Assembly: GCA_031283515.1 (NCBI GenBank)
Contig: JAITBS010000655.1
Coordinates: 1 to 7,084 of the forward strand
DNA length: 7,084 bases
From: Planctomycetaceae bacterium
Lineage (GTDB): Bacteria > Planctomycetota > Planctomycetia > Pirellulales > Thermoguttaceae
Direction of reading: 5' to 3'
The notes beneath the pieces were generated by a model. It was not told the origin of the DNA, did not search any database, and saw nothing but the letters and a program-made list of their open reading frames with translations. The position numbers were made by a program, and so were the translations under genes. This document shows, in pieces, positions 1-6,631 of the stretch (positions are counted from its first letter, which is position 1; each line of letters begins with the position of its first letter).

Positions 1-2706
1 ATTTCCGTAATAGGCGTTGGTGTAGAGTTGTTTGATTTCGGAGATGAGCGGGTAACGCGGATTCGTACCAGTGCATTGATCGTCAAACGCCTCTTCCGCC
101 AACTCGTCCAAATTTCCGAAAAACTTCTTTTCATCAACACCGGCATCTTTAATCGAATGCGGAATTTCCAACTTGCCGCTCAATTCCCGAAACGCTTCAA
201 TCAAACGTTCCTTCATCTCTTCATTGGACGCATCGCCGCAATTAACATTCAACCCCATGTATCGCGCCATTCTCGCATAACGCGCAGTGGCATCAGGATA
301 ACCATATTGCGGAAATGCCGCTTGTTTTCGCGGTGCTTCTGTTGCATTAAACCGAATCACCTGCTCAATCAATAACGCATTCGCTAAACCATGCGGCAAA
401 TGATACTCCGCTCCAAGTTTATGCGCCATCGAATGGCATAACCCAAGAAACGCATTCGCAAACGCCATTCCTGCCATTGTTGCCGCATTGTGAACTTTTT
501 CACGTGCCTTCGCATCGTTTTGACCATTTTCGTACGCAGACGGTAAATACTTCAACAAAATTCGCGCAGACTCCAACGCCAACGCATTCGAATAATCCGT
601 TGCCGCTACAGAAACTATTGCCTCCAACGCATGTACCAACGCATCAATCCCAGAATATGCCGTCAACTTTTTCGGCATCGTCATCACAAGCGCAGGATCA
701 ACAATCGAAATATTCGGCGTCAACTCATAATCCGCAATCGGATACTTTTGACCCGTACTGTCATCCGTAACAACCGCAAAAGGTGTTACTTCGCTGCCAG
801 TCCCAGATGTTGTCGGAATCGCAACAAACAACGCCTTAACTCCAAGTTTCGGAAATTTGAACACCCGCTTTTCAATGTCCATAAAACGTAACGCCAAATC
901 TTGAAAACGAACCTTCGGGTGTTCGTAAAGCAGCCACATAATTTTCGCCGCATCCATCGGACTTCCTCCGCCTACCGCAATAATCACATCCGGTTGAAAC
1001 GATTTCATACGGTCAACACCTTTACGGATTGTTGTTAAATCAGGATCAGGTAAAACTTCAAAAAAAATCTCCGGTTCAATTCCAATATTCTCTAACGTGT
1101 TCGCAACCTTGTCGGGAATACCAAGATTAAACAACGGCGCATCAGTAACAATAAATGCCCGCTTGCGACCGCGCAGTTCTTCCAACGCAATTGATAAACA
1201 ATCGCTTTTGAAAAAAATCTTCGGCGGCACTCGAAACCATAACATATTTTCACGGCGTTCAGTAATTGTTTTTACGTTAATCAAATGTTTCACGCCGACA
1301 TTTTCACTCACACTGTTACCGCCCCAACTGCCGCAACCTAATGTCAATGAAGGTTCTAATCGGAAATTGTACAAATCACCAATTGCACCTTGGCTCGATG
1401 GTTGATTAATAAGAACTCGACCGGTTGTTGCACGTTTGCCGAACATTTCAATTCGGTCAGCGTTGTTCGGATCGGTGTAAAGTACAGACGTATGTCCCAT
1501 GCCGGCAAAACGAATCAACGCAATCGATTTCTCAACCGCATTTTCAAAATTGTCCGCAGAATACATCGCAAGAACTGGTGAAAGTTTTTCAAACGATAAT
1601 GGTTCTTCATTCCCAATCTTTTCAACTTCACCAACAAGAATTTTTGTTACTTCGGGAACATCAAAACCCGCCATTTTCGCAATTTTGTGTGCGGATTGAC
1701 CAACAATTTCGGCGTTGATTTTTCCGTCTTTAAGGATAAGATTTCGGAGTTTGCCGCGTTCTTCATCGTTGACAATATGGGCACCACGCAACAAAAATTC
1801 TTCGCGCACTTCTTTGTAAACATCTTTGACAACAACCACTGATTGTTCAGACGCACAAATCACGCCATTGTCAAAGGTCTTACTCAAAAGTATTGAGTTG
1901 ACCGCAGTTTTAACGTCCGCAGTTTCGTCGATGATTGCCGGCGTGTTGCCCGCACCAACTCCAATTGCCGGTTTGCCCGAAGAATAAGCCGCAACAACCA
2001 TTCCAGGACCGCCGGTTGCAAGAATCAAGCTGATATAGGGATGCGACATGAGTTGGCGGGATAAGTCAACCGTCGGCTCGTCAATCCAACCAATAATCCC
2101 TTCCGGCGCACCAGCAATAACCGCCGCATCAAGAATCAATTTCGCCGCCATAACCGTACACCTTTTCGCACGCGGATGCGGTGAAAAAACAATACCGTTT
2201 CGTGTTTTCAATGCGAGTAAGGCTTTGAATATTGCGGTTGAAGTCGGGTTTGTTGTTGGGATCACACCGGCAACAATACCAACCGGTTCGGCAATTTTAC
2301 GAACCCCAAATTCCGCATCGTGTTCGATTAAACCGCACGTTTTTTCGTCATGAAATTTGTTGAAAATGTATTCGGAAGCGAAGTGATTTTTGATCACTTT
2401 ATCTTCGACAATGCCCATTCGTGTTTCTTCAACCGCTGCTTTGGCAAGCGGAATACGTTTTGCCGCCGCCGCAAGGGCAGCCGCTCGGAAAATTTCGTCA
2501 ACCTTTTCCTGTGTATATGTTGCGTAAATCCGTTGGGCATTACGGACTCGTTCCATCATCTCGTTGAGAGATTCCGGCGTATTGACAACAAGAGTTGCTG
2601 CGGAAGACGCCGTAACCACCGTTACTCCGTCTTGATTCGTCTTATCCTGATGCCCAACAACAGGTTCGGATACAGAGGATACTTCTGTTAAATCATGTTT
2701 TTTCAT
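1..2706 (-). CDS. adhE: Bifunctional acetaldehyde-CoA/alcohol dehydrogenase AdhE (C-terminus cut by window edge)
   Basis: Reading the minus strand from the ATG at 2706 gives 902 uninterrupted codons to base 1. AdhE reduces acetyl-CoA to acetaldehyde and then ethanol, oxidising two NADH; it is cytoplasmic and in known cases forms spirosome filaments. The N-terminal CoA-acylating aldehyde dehydrogenase half (about residues 40-455) has GGPG at 232-235, GVGAGNTP at 249-256 and catalytic Cys284 in FDNGVICASEQS. A linker follows (NMLWFRVPP near 488). The C-terminal iron-dependent alcohol dehydrogenase has GGGSPMD at 579-585 and the expected metal ligands Asp688, His692, His758 and His772. The visible end, NPRYPLISEIKQLYTNAYYG, is the family's C-terminal signature, so only a short tail is missing. 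Relative to E. coli AdhE (catalytic Cys246) there are about 35-38 extra N-terminal residues, polar and probably disordered. The start is supported by an AAGGA ribosome site. Both active sites look intact. Confidence 0.97.
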   Translation of the reverse strand, partial: MKKHDLTEVSSVSEPVVGHQDKTNQDGVTVVTASSAATLVVNTPESLNEMMERVRNAQRIYATYTQEKVDEIFRAAALAAAAKRIPLAKAAVEETRMGIVEDKVIKNHFASEYIFNKFHDEKTCGLIEHDAEFGVRKIAEPVGIVAGVIPTTNPTSTAIFKALLALKTRNGIVFSPHPRAKRCTVMAAKLILDAAVIAGAPEGIIGWIDEPTVDLSRQLMSHPYISLILATGGPGMVVAAYSSGKPAIGVGAGNTPAIIDETADVKTAVNSILLSKTFDNGVICASEQSVVVVKDVYKEVREEFLLRGAHIVNDEERGKLRNLILKDGKINAEIVGQSAHKIAKMAGFDVPEVTKILVGEVEKIGNEEPLSFEKLSPVLAMYSADNFENAVEKSIALIRFAGMGHTSVLYTDPNNADRIEMFGKRATTGRVLINQPSSQGAIGDLYNFRLEPSLTLGCGSWGGNSVSENVGVKHLINVKTITERRENMLWFRVPPKIFFKSDCLSIALEELRGRKRAFIVTDAPLFNLGIPDKVANTLENIGIEPEIFFEVLPDPDLTTIRKGVDRMKSFQPDVIIAVGGGSPMDAAKIMWLLYEHPKVRFQDLALRFMDIEKRVFKFPKLGVKALFVAIPTTSGTGSEVTPFAVVTDDSTGQKYPIADYELTPNISIVDPALVMTMPKKLTAYSGIDALVHALEAIVSVAATDYSNALALESARILLKYLPSAYENGQNDAKAREKVHNAATMAGMAFANAFLGLCHSMAHKLGAEYHLPHGLANALLIEQVIRFNATEAPRKQAAFPQYGYPDATARYARMARYMGLNVNCGDASNEEMKERLIEAFRELSGKLEIPHSIKDAGVDEKKFFGNLDELAEEAFDDQCTGTNPRYPLISEIKQLYTNAYYGN

Positions 2707-2716
2707 GACAATGTTT

Positions 2717-2721
2717 TCCTT
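2717..2721 (-). promoter_or_regulatory. Ribosome binding site of adhE
   Basis: AAGGA on the minus strand (within GAAAGGAAAA) ends 10 bases before the adhE ATG at 2706. It supports the start that gives the extended N-terminus. It is the clearest Shine-Dalgarno among the complete genes of the window. Confidence 0.75.
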
Positions 2722-2783
2722 TCTAAAAGATTCATAAATAAATTCTTGAACGAAAAAAACGTTTTTCGCGGGACACCGGATGC

Positions 2784-2818
2784 TTTGCGTAATCATTTTG
2801 CATAATCATTTTGCGTAA
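2784..2818. repeat. 13-bp tandem repeat in the adhE leader
   Basis: TTTGCGTAATCAT (2784-2796) is followed directly by TTTGCATAATCAT (2797-2809, one mismatch) and a partial third unit TTTGCGTAA (2810-2818). It lies about 80-115 bases upstream of the adhE start, inside the predicted 5' untranslated leader. Tandem short sites could be binding sites for a regulator or part of a leader RNA structure. I do not recognise the motif as a known operator. Confidence 0.6.
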
Positions 2819-2903
2819 GAAAACAACAACGATAAACAAGAACGATCTTTTTTCGGTGTAAATTAAATTTGTCGGCAGACCAGTAAAACAATTAGATAGC
2901 CTG

Positions 2904-2913
2904 TTATCGATAA
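2904..2913. promoter_or_regulatory. Perfect 10-bp palindrome near the adhE transcription start
   Basis: TTATCGATAA is a perfect palindrome. It lies 11-21 bases downstream of the predicted -10 box of the adhE promoter, over the early transcribed region. That is a typical place for a repressor site, but a 10-bp AT-rich palindrome can occur by chance and I cannot assign it to a regulator. Confidence 0.3.
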
Positions 2914-2924
2914 ATTATTATTTA

Positions 2925-2952
2925 ATTATAGACCTTATTCGGCATCTGTCAA
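2925..2952 (-). promoter_or_regulatory. Sigma70-type promoter of adhE
   Basis: On the minus strand TTGACA (2952-2947) and TATAAT (2930-2925) are separated by 16 bases, a perfect match to both consensus hexamers. The predicted transcription start is near 2918. This gives adhE its own transcript with a leader of roughly 210 nt and makes read-through from nrdR unnecessary. Confidence 0.8.
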
Positions 2953-3010
2953 GAGAAACTTTTGTTTATTAAACCGAAGTTAAGAATCAATTATTGCTAA
3001 ATCCTTTCAG

Positions 3011-3043
3011 CAATTCAACTTTCATCCCAAAGTTCCTGAATTG
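3011..3043. terminator. Hairpin between nrdR and adhE, terminator-like
   Basis: CAATTC-AACTTT (3011-3022) pairs with AAAGTT (3029-3034) and GAATTG (3038-3043), leaving a 6-base loop and a 3-base bulge. It lies about 70 bases beyond the nrdR stop and before the adhE promoter, so it may end the nrdR transcript. However, the run of eight T follows on the plus strand (3050-3057); on the minus strand the stem is followed by CTGAAAGG, not a U-tract. As an nrdR terminator it is therefore atypical. Confidence 0.35.
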
Positions 3044-3070
3044 ATGATGTTTTTTTTCATGTACAAAGAC

Positions 3071-3096
3071 ATTTTGAATACTTATTTTGAATACTT
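3071..3096. repeat. Two-copy 13-bp tandem repeat downstream of nrdR
   Basis: ATTTTGAATACTT occurs twice in direct succession (3071-3083 and 3084-3096), just beyond the nrdR stop codon. It is AT-rich and may be only a replication-slippage duplication. Confidence 0.5.
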
Positions 3097-3114
3097 ATTT
3101 TTCATCATTAATTA

Positions 3115-3663
3115 TTATGGAATTCTTTTTTTATTTGTTTTGGGAAAGCGAAGTTTTTTGAGATGTGGTATGAGATGTGGTAAAGGTTTTAGGGTAAACA
3201 GAGTGTCATCGGAGTCTTCGAGCATTTCACCAAGGTCTTTAGCAAAATCACTGGCATCCTGAAATTGCCGATAAACACTGGCAAAACGGACAAAAGCAAC
3301 CTGGTCAAGTTCTCCCAGATATTGCATCACCCGTTCCCCAATAAATTGGCTTTCGACTTCAGTTTCGAACATAGAGTCAATATCACTCTCAACTTGTGCG
3401 ATAAGAGTTGAAATTTGAGCATCGCTGATTTGCCGTTTCCAGCAGGCTTTTTCCAGTCCTTGCCGTAATTTTTCCCGATCATACGGAACACGTTGACCAT
3501 TCCGTTTGATCACGCGAACCTGAGTGGTTTCGACTCGTTCGTAAGTTGTAAAACGTTTCCCGCACGCACAACATGCCCGACGACGGCGAACAACAAATCC
3601 ATCATCACTGGTTCGAGTATCAACCACTTTATCATTATCCTGATGGCAAAACGGACATCGCAT
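3115..3663 (-). CDS. nrdR: Transcriptional repressor NrdR
   Basis: NrdR is a zinc-ribbon and ATP-cone protein. It senses ATP/dATP and represses ribonucleotide reductase operons by binding NrdR boxes. The 182-residue product starts MRCPFC, the standard NrdR N-terminus, which fixes the start. The zinc ribbon uses Cys3, Cys6, Cys31 and Cys34, followed by RFTTYERVE. The ATP cone begins at VIKRNG (51-56), runs through VPYDREKLRQGLEKA, and ends with the highly conserved VAFVRFASVYRQF (122-134). The family is usually about 150 residues. Here about 30 extra C-terminal residues follow, the last part basic and proline-containing (LKKLRFPKTNKKRIP). No Shine-Dalgarno is visible upstream. No nrd structural gene lies in the window, so the targets are elsewhere. 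The adhE gene downstream is on the same strand but more than 400 bases away with its own promoter. Confidence 0.96.
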   Translation of the reverse strand: MRCPFCHQDNDKVVDTRTSDDGFVVRRRRACCACGKRFTTYERVETTQVRVIKRNGQRVPYDREKLRQGLEKACWKRQISDAQISTLIAQVESDIDSMFETEVESQFIGERVMQYLGELDQVAFVRFASVYRQFQDASDFAKDLGEMLEDSDDTLFTLKPLPHLIPHLKKLRFPKTNKKRIP

Positions 3664-3746
3664 GGCAAATTAAAGTATCAATCATTTTGGTATTTCAGTT
3701 TGAAGTCTTATAGTTTAGCGTTTCTTTGGAACAGTGTAAAGTTACA

Positions 3747-3775
3747 AGTAAAACTTTTATTTTGCCTCCTGTCAA
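3747..3775 (-). promoter_or_regulatory. Candidate nrdR promoter
   Basis: On the minus strand TTGACA (3775-3770) is followed after 17 bases by TTTACT (3752-3747), which matches 4 of 6 bases of the -10 consensus. It lies about 85 bases upstream of nrdR. The -35 box is perfect but the -10 box is weak. Confidence 0.4.
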
Positions 3776-3804
3776 AAAATAAATTTTAGAATTTCCCTAT
3801 AGGG

Positions 3805-4004
3805 AACAGTTTATAGTTAATAGTTTATAGTGAGTAGTGAATAGTGTCGCATGCGGAGTTTTTATCATTCCGGTTATAATTCCGTTTGCGACACTATCAA
3901 TGATTAACTATTTACTATAAACTATTCACTGTTCACTATAAACTATAAACTATAAACTATTAACTACAAACTATTCACTATTAACTATTAACTATAAACT
4001 GTTT
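3805..4004. repeat. Palindromic heptamer element, copy A
   Basis: The element has three parts. Six heptamers of the type NNTAGTK fill 3805-3846. A core hairpin follows, with CGCATGCGGA (3848-3857) facing TCCGTTTGCG (3881-3890). Then 16 heptamers of consensus ACTATNN run in unbroken 7-base phase from 3893 to 4004. The outermost 21 bases (3805-3825 and 3983-4003) are perfect inverted repeats of each other. The last heptamer (ACTGTTT) directly touches the ATG of the DUF2461 gene. The same core hairpin and heptamers recur at 6534-6624 and 6832-6924, so this is a dispersed repeat family. Heptameric tandem repeats (STRR) are known from filamentous cyanobacteria; I do not know whether these are related. 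Confidence 0.85.
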
Positions 4005-4682
4005 ATGGCAACATTATTTCAGGGTTTTACGCCGCAGGGATTGAAATTTTTTCACAATCTCAATGCGAATAATCATCGTGATTGGTTTGCGGAACATCGT
4101 GAGGAATATCTCCGGTTTGTTGCTGAACCAATGAAACAATTAGTTATGTCTTTGGCTCCTATGATTTCAGCACTTGACCCGTTGGTAATTACGGCACCGC
4201 ATCGTACTGTTTCGCGTATTTATCGCGATACCCGCTTTTCAAACGATAAAACTCCCTATCGTCCGCGAATATGGTTTGCTTTTAAACGTGAAGTGGAATA
4301 CTGGACGGAAACACCGACTTATTTTTTTCAACTTGAGGAAAAAGAATATATGTACGGAATGGGGATGTATTCCGCTTCCGCCGCAACCATGCGGTGTTTT
4401 CGCTCAATGATTGACGATGATCCGGAACGTTTTCTCCGAATCATCGAACCAGTTCGCAAAAGTAAAACCTTCAAACTCGAAACAGATCAATATAAACGCC
4501 GTTTACCGAATAAACATCCCGTAACAATTGATGCATGGTATCAGAGCAAATCAATTGCGGTTCTTGCCCATTGTGAACCAAACAAAACGTTAATGTCACC
4601 AAAACTGGTTAATCTGTTAATAGAACGTTTTGTCCTCTTGAAACCGCTTTATGATTTCCTTTGGAAAGCAGTTGTATTGTAG
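4005..4682 (+). CDS. DUF2461 family protein (TIGR02453-like), function unknown
   Basis: The 225-residue product has the hallmarks of the DUF2461 family. These are an N-terminal FQGFTPQGLKFFHNLNANNH with DWF and a following acidic-basic helix (residues 5-45), the central signature RIYRDTRFSNDKTPYRPRIW (71-90), and an aromatic segment YFFQLEEKEYMYGMGMYS (106-123). The length is normal for the family. It is a soluble cytoplasmic protein by composition, with no signal peptide or membrane segment. No biochemical role is established, so none is given here. The start is taken at the first ATG, which matches the family's N-terminus. There is no Shine-Dalgarno: the bases upstream are the ACTATNN heptamer array. 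The gene converges on the M50 peptidase gene with 15 bases between stop codons. Confidence 0.9.
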   Translation: MATLFQGFTPQGLKFFHNLNANNHRDWFAEHREEYLRFVAEPMKQLVMSLAPMISALDPLVITAPHRTVSRIYRDTRFSNDKTPYRPRIWFAFKREVEYWTETPTYFFQLEEKEYMYGMGMYSASAATMRCFRSMIDDDPERFLRIIEPVRKSKTFKLETDQYKRRLPNKHPVTIDAWYQSKSIAVLAHCEPNKTLMSPKLVNLLIERFVLLKPLYDFLWKAVVL

Positions 4683-4697
4683 ATATTGTGATTGAGT

Positions 4698-5666
4698 TTA
4701 TTGATGTTCGTACCGGCAATATATTCTGGGTTGGTCGATATTTTTTGGGGGGTCGTTAATAACGATAGGTGTTGGAGTGAAACCTAGCACAATAAACGCT
4801 AAAATTCCCCAACCTAAGATTCGGCGTAACGGAGTGAGCTTAACACTTTCATCAGCGGTGGGCGGATGAGCAATACCAATCCAAGCCAGCAGAATTAAAA
4901 TTAACGACCAATGCCACAACCGGAACCAAATAACCAGTATAATCACAATATAAAAAGCAACCCATGAAACATTAATAGCATGACGGCCTAATAATGTGTA
5001 AAAAACATGTCCGCCGTCAAGTTGCCCGAATGGCATTAAGTTGAGCGAGGTCAGAAACAACCCAACCCAACCGGCTAACCCAACCGGATGAAGATACAAA
5101 ATCACGTCAGAAGGCACCGAACCAAATATCCAATAAACCATCGTTTGAAACAACAATGGATTCCCAAACGTCATGTCCCCGCTAAGCGAAACCGGAATAA
5201 AATAAGACCATTTAATTCCATAATAGAGACAAAACAATGTCGGAATCAGTCCGGCAAGCGGACCGGAAATACCAATATCAAACAAGGCACGGCTGTTCGG
5301 AATACGTCCATCCATCGCAATTACTGCACCAAGTGTTCCGAAAGGTCCAATCGGCATGGGAATAAAATACGGAAGACTACTACGAACTCCATATCGTTGC
5401 ATTTGAATAAAATGTCCCAGCTCATGACAAGTCAGAATCAACATTAACGGTATGGAAAACAAAATCCCTTGATAAAGTTTTTGTCCGAAAATCTGCCATG
5501 CTTCACCGGATAAATCACTGTTAGACAGACTCAGCATTAGGGAAAGAAAAAAATGGTAAATAATACCATTGTCAAAATCAAATCGGAAACCAGTTGTTGT
5601 CAACCAAGTAACAACATAGAGCAATAATGGAAGTTGCCAATAAATTCGAGAATTATTAGATCGCAT
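4698..5666 (-). CDS. Site-2 protease family (M50) membrane metalloprotease, EGY-like
   Basis: The 322-residue product is a polytopic membrane zinc protease of family M50 (PF02163), which cleaves substrates within or near the bilayer. The zinc motif is HELGH (His81, Glu82, His85) at the end of a hydrophobic segment (about 67-80). The third ligand motif is NLMPFGQLDGGH (209-220) with Asp217. Between them FIPMP (101-105), GTLGAVIAM (110-118) and LFDIGISGPLAG (128-139) resemble the EGY subgroup of plants, cyanobacteria and other bacteria more than the RseP/PDZ type; no PDZ domain is present. Further hydrophobic segments lie at about 8-24, 38-48, 137-150, 196-211, 233-265 and 284-297. Both the N- and C-terminal extensions are short, so the protein is essentially the protease core. 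No Shine-Dalgarno precedes the ATG, and an in-frame stop upstream leaves no alternative start. The substrate is unknown. Confidence 0.93.
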   Translation of the reverse strand: MRSNNSRIYWQLPLLLYVVTWLTTTGFRFDFDNGIIYHFFLSLMLSLSNSDLSGEAWQIFGQKLYQGILFSIPLMLILTCHELGHFIQMQRYGVRSSLPYFIPMPIGPFGTLGAVIAMDGRIPNSRALFDIGISGPLAGLIPTLFCLYYGIKWSYFIPVSLSGDMTFGNPLLFQTMVYWIFGSVPSDVILYLHPVGLAGWVGLFLTSLNLMPFGQLDGGHVFYTLLGRHAINVSWVAFYIVIILVIWFRLWHWSLILILLAWIGIAHPPTADESVKLTPLRRILGWGILAFIVLGFTPTPIVINDPPKNIDQPRIYCRYEHQ

Positions 5667-5790
5667 AGATTCAAAATTATCACTCCAAAGCCCAAAACAT
5701 AAAGTTCTTTATTTGTGTAAAGTCCTCTATTTTGTTTCTTTCCTAACCCGAATAATTCAATAGAGCAGCGGTTTCAAATTTGGAGGTTGA

Positions 5791-5984
5791 ATGGAGATAT
5801 TATTTTTTTCATTAGCTAGATAACACCCTTCTCTTCAACCACATCATCACTAATATACCAAAATTCTATTGTATCGGCAAGTACCGTATTGTTTAAAACC
5901 TTTCAGCGAAAGATTGAGTACCTCTATGATGATGGTCGTGTTGAAAAATTATCAGGTCGGCAACGTCGCACCGAAGAATCATAA
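5791..5984 (+). pseudogene. Possible remnant of a broken gene
   Basis: A strong GGAGG (5782-5786) precedes an ATG at 5791 with ideal spacing, but the frame stops after ten codons (MEILFFSLAR, stop 5821-5823). In another plus frame, open from 5820 to the stop at 5984, the sequence reads like a coding tail without a start: FKTFQRKIEYLYDDG and then RVEKLSGRQRRTEES. A good ribosome site and a plausible C-terminus in different frames fit a gene damaged by deletion or frameshift. No family is recognised and the evidence is thin; each part could be chance. I see nothing else in the 326 bases between the M50 start and the end of the next open frame, apart from AT-rich sequence that probably carries the M50 promoter. 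Confidence 0.22.
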
Positions 5985-5992
5985 CGATTGAT

Positions 5993-6445
5993 TCATAACG
6001 CTAACACCAATATAACCTGAATAGATAGATTTTGTGAGTTCACAGTTCCGGTTCGTGAGTTCACAGTTCCGGTTCGTGAGTTCACAATCTCAGTTTGTGA
6101 GTTCACAATCTCAGTTTGTGAGTTCACAATCTCCGTTCGTGAGTTCACAATCTCAGTTTGTGAGTTCACAATCTCCGTTCGTGAGTTCACAATCTCCGTT
6201 CGTGAGTTCACAATCTCCGTTCGTGAGTTCACAATCTCCGTTCGTGAGTTCACAATCTCCGTTTGTGAGTTCACAATCTCGGTTTGTGAGTTCACAATCT
6301 CAGTTTGTGAGTTCACAATTTCGGTTTGTGAGTTCACAATCTCGGTTTGTGAGTTCACAATCTCAGTTTGTGAGTTCACGTTCACAATTTCGGTTTGTGA
6401 GTTCACAATGGCAGAATCTATAAAGGGAACATCTAAAAACCTCAT
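5993..6445 (-). CDS. Hypothetical heptapeptide-repeat protein, doubtful
   Basis: The minus-strand frame from ATG 6445 encodes 150 residues: a unique leader MRFLDVPFIDSAIV, then about 17 tandem copies of NSQTEIV or NSRTEIV, then a short hydrophobic tail NLSIQVILVLAL. The repeat is the translation of the 21-bp array. In favour of coding, unit positions 14 and 17, where much of the variation falls, are silent here (GAA/GAG and ACG/ACT/ACC), and the 6-bp insertion in one unit keeps the frame. Against coding, a 21-bp unit keeps any open frame open, and four of the six frames are open. One plus-strand frame (EFTISVR) also has those sites silent, although it has no ATG, GTG or TTG start before the array. 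No Shine-Dalgarno is visible and there is no signal peptide. No family is recognised. Confidence 0.3.
   Translation of the reverse strand: MRFLDVPFIDSAIVNSQTEIVNVNSQTEIVNSQTEIVNSQTEIVNSQTEIVNSQTEIVNSQTEIVNSRTEIVNSRTEIVNSRTEIVNSRTEIVNSQTEIVNSRTEIVNSQTEIVNSQTEIVNSRTGTVNSRTGTVNSQNLSIQVILVLAL
6034..6409. repeat. 21-bp direct tandem repeat array (minisatellite), about 17.5 units
   Basis: Sixteen complete 21-bp units run from 6034 to 6369, followed by a 27-bp unit (6370-6396) with a duplicated GTTCAC and a partial unit (6397-6409). The first 11 bases, GTGAGTTCACA, are invariant; the last 10 vary, mainly at unit positions 12, 14, 15, 17 and 21. The two leftmost units (TTCCGGTTC ends) differ from the rest, and units 7-10 are identical, a sign of recent local duplication. 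Each junction contains TTGTGA-GT-TCACAA or its TTCGTGA variant, an inverted repeat with a 2-base centre. There are no spacers, so it is not a CRISPR array. Confidence 0.95.
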
Positions 6446-6449
6446 GTAA

Positions 6450-6624
6450 AATTTATTTTTATTAGGATCGCGGTCGTCTCGACCGCCTATTTAGTCGTTT
6501 GTCATGCAGGCGGGACGCCTGCGTTCCTTCTAAAATTAGTGGGTAGTTCGCACGCGGAGTAATACCATTTCGGCAGTAATTCCGCTTGCGGCACTATCAA
6601 CTATCAACTCTCCACTATCAACTA
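6450..6624. repeat. Modular palindromic repeat, copy B
   Basis: The left module (6450-6530) has two perfect hairpins, each with a 7-bp stem and 3-base loop: GCGGTCGTCTCGACCGC at 6470-6486 and GCAGGCGGGACGCCTGC at 6506-6522. The right module is the same core hairpin as in copy A (CGCACGCGGA facing TCCGCTTGCG, 6550-6590) flanked by heptamers: two on the left and about four ACTATCA-like units at 6593-6624. Positions 6450-6590 match 6748-6887 with three substitutions and one single-base indel. It carries no coding sequence and looks like a REP- or MITE-type non-autonomous repeat. Confidence 0.85.
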
Positions 6625-6631
6625 ATATCCT

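Noticed and set aside
28..2691. Several plus-strand open frames of 60-115 codons across the adhE region.
   Set aside because: They lie opposite an intact 902-codon AdhE with all catalytic residues; they are antisense shadows caused by its codon bias and resemble no known protein.
3038..3057. Plus-strand intrinsic terminator (stem followed by T8).
   Set aside because: No plus-strand gene lies upstream to be terminated and the T-run starts six bases after the stem; I list the hairpin as possibly serving nrdR instead.
2707..3114. nrdR-adhE operon.
   Set aside because: The 400-base gap contains a hairpin and a perfect consensus promoter for adhE, so separate transcription is more likely despite the shared strand.
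5088..5447. Plus-strand open frame of 119 codons.
   Set aside because: It is antisense to the conserved core of the M50 protease (HELGH through the LDGG region is the real coding strand) and has a low-complexity basic translation.
6034..6409. CRISPR array.
   Set aside because: The units are contiguous 21-mers with no unique spacers, and no cas gene is near.
6034..6423. Plus-strand open frame of 129 codons starting at a GTG, repeating VSSQSPF.
   Set aside because: Its openness follows from the 21-bp unit. The most variable site changes amino acids here, there is no unique leader, and the GTG is the first base of the repeat itself.
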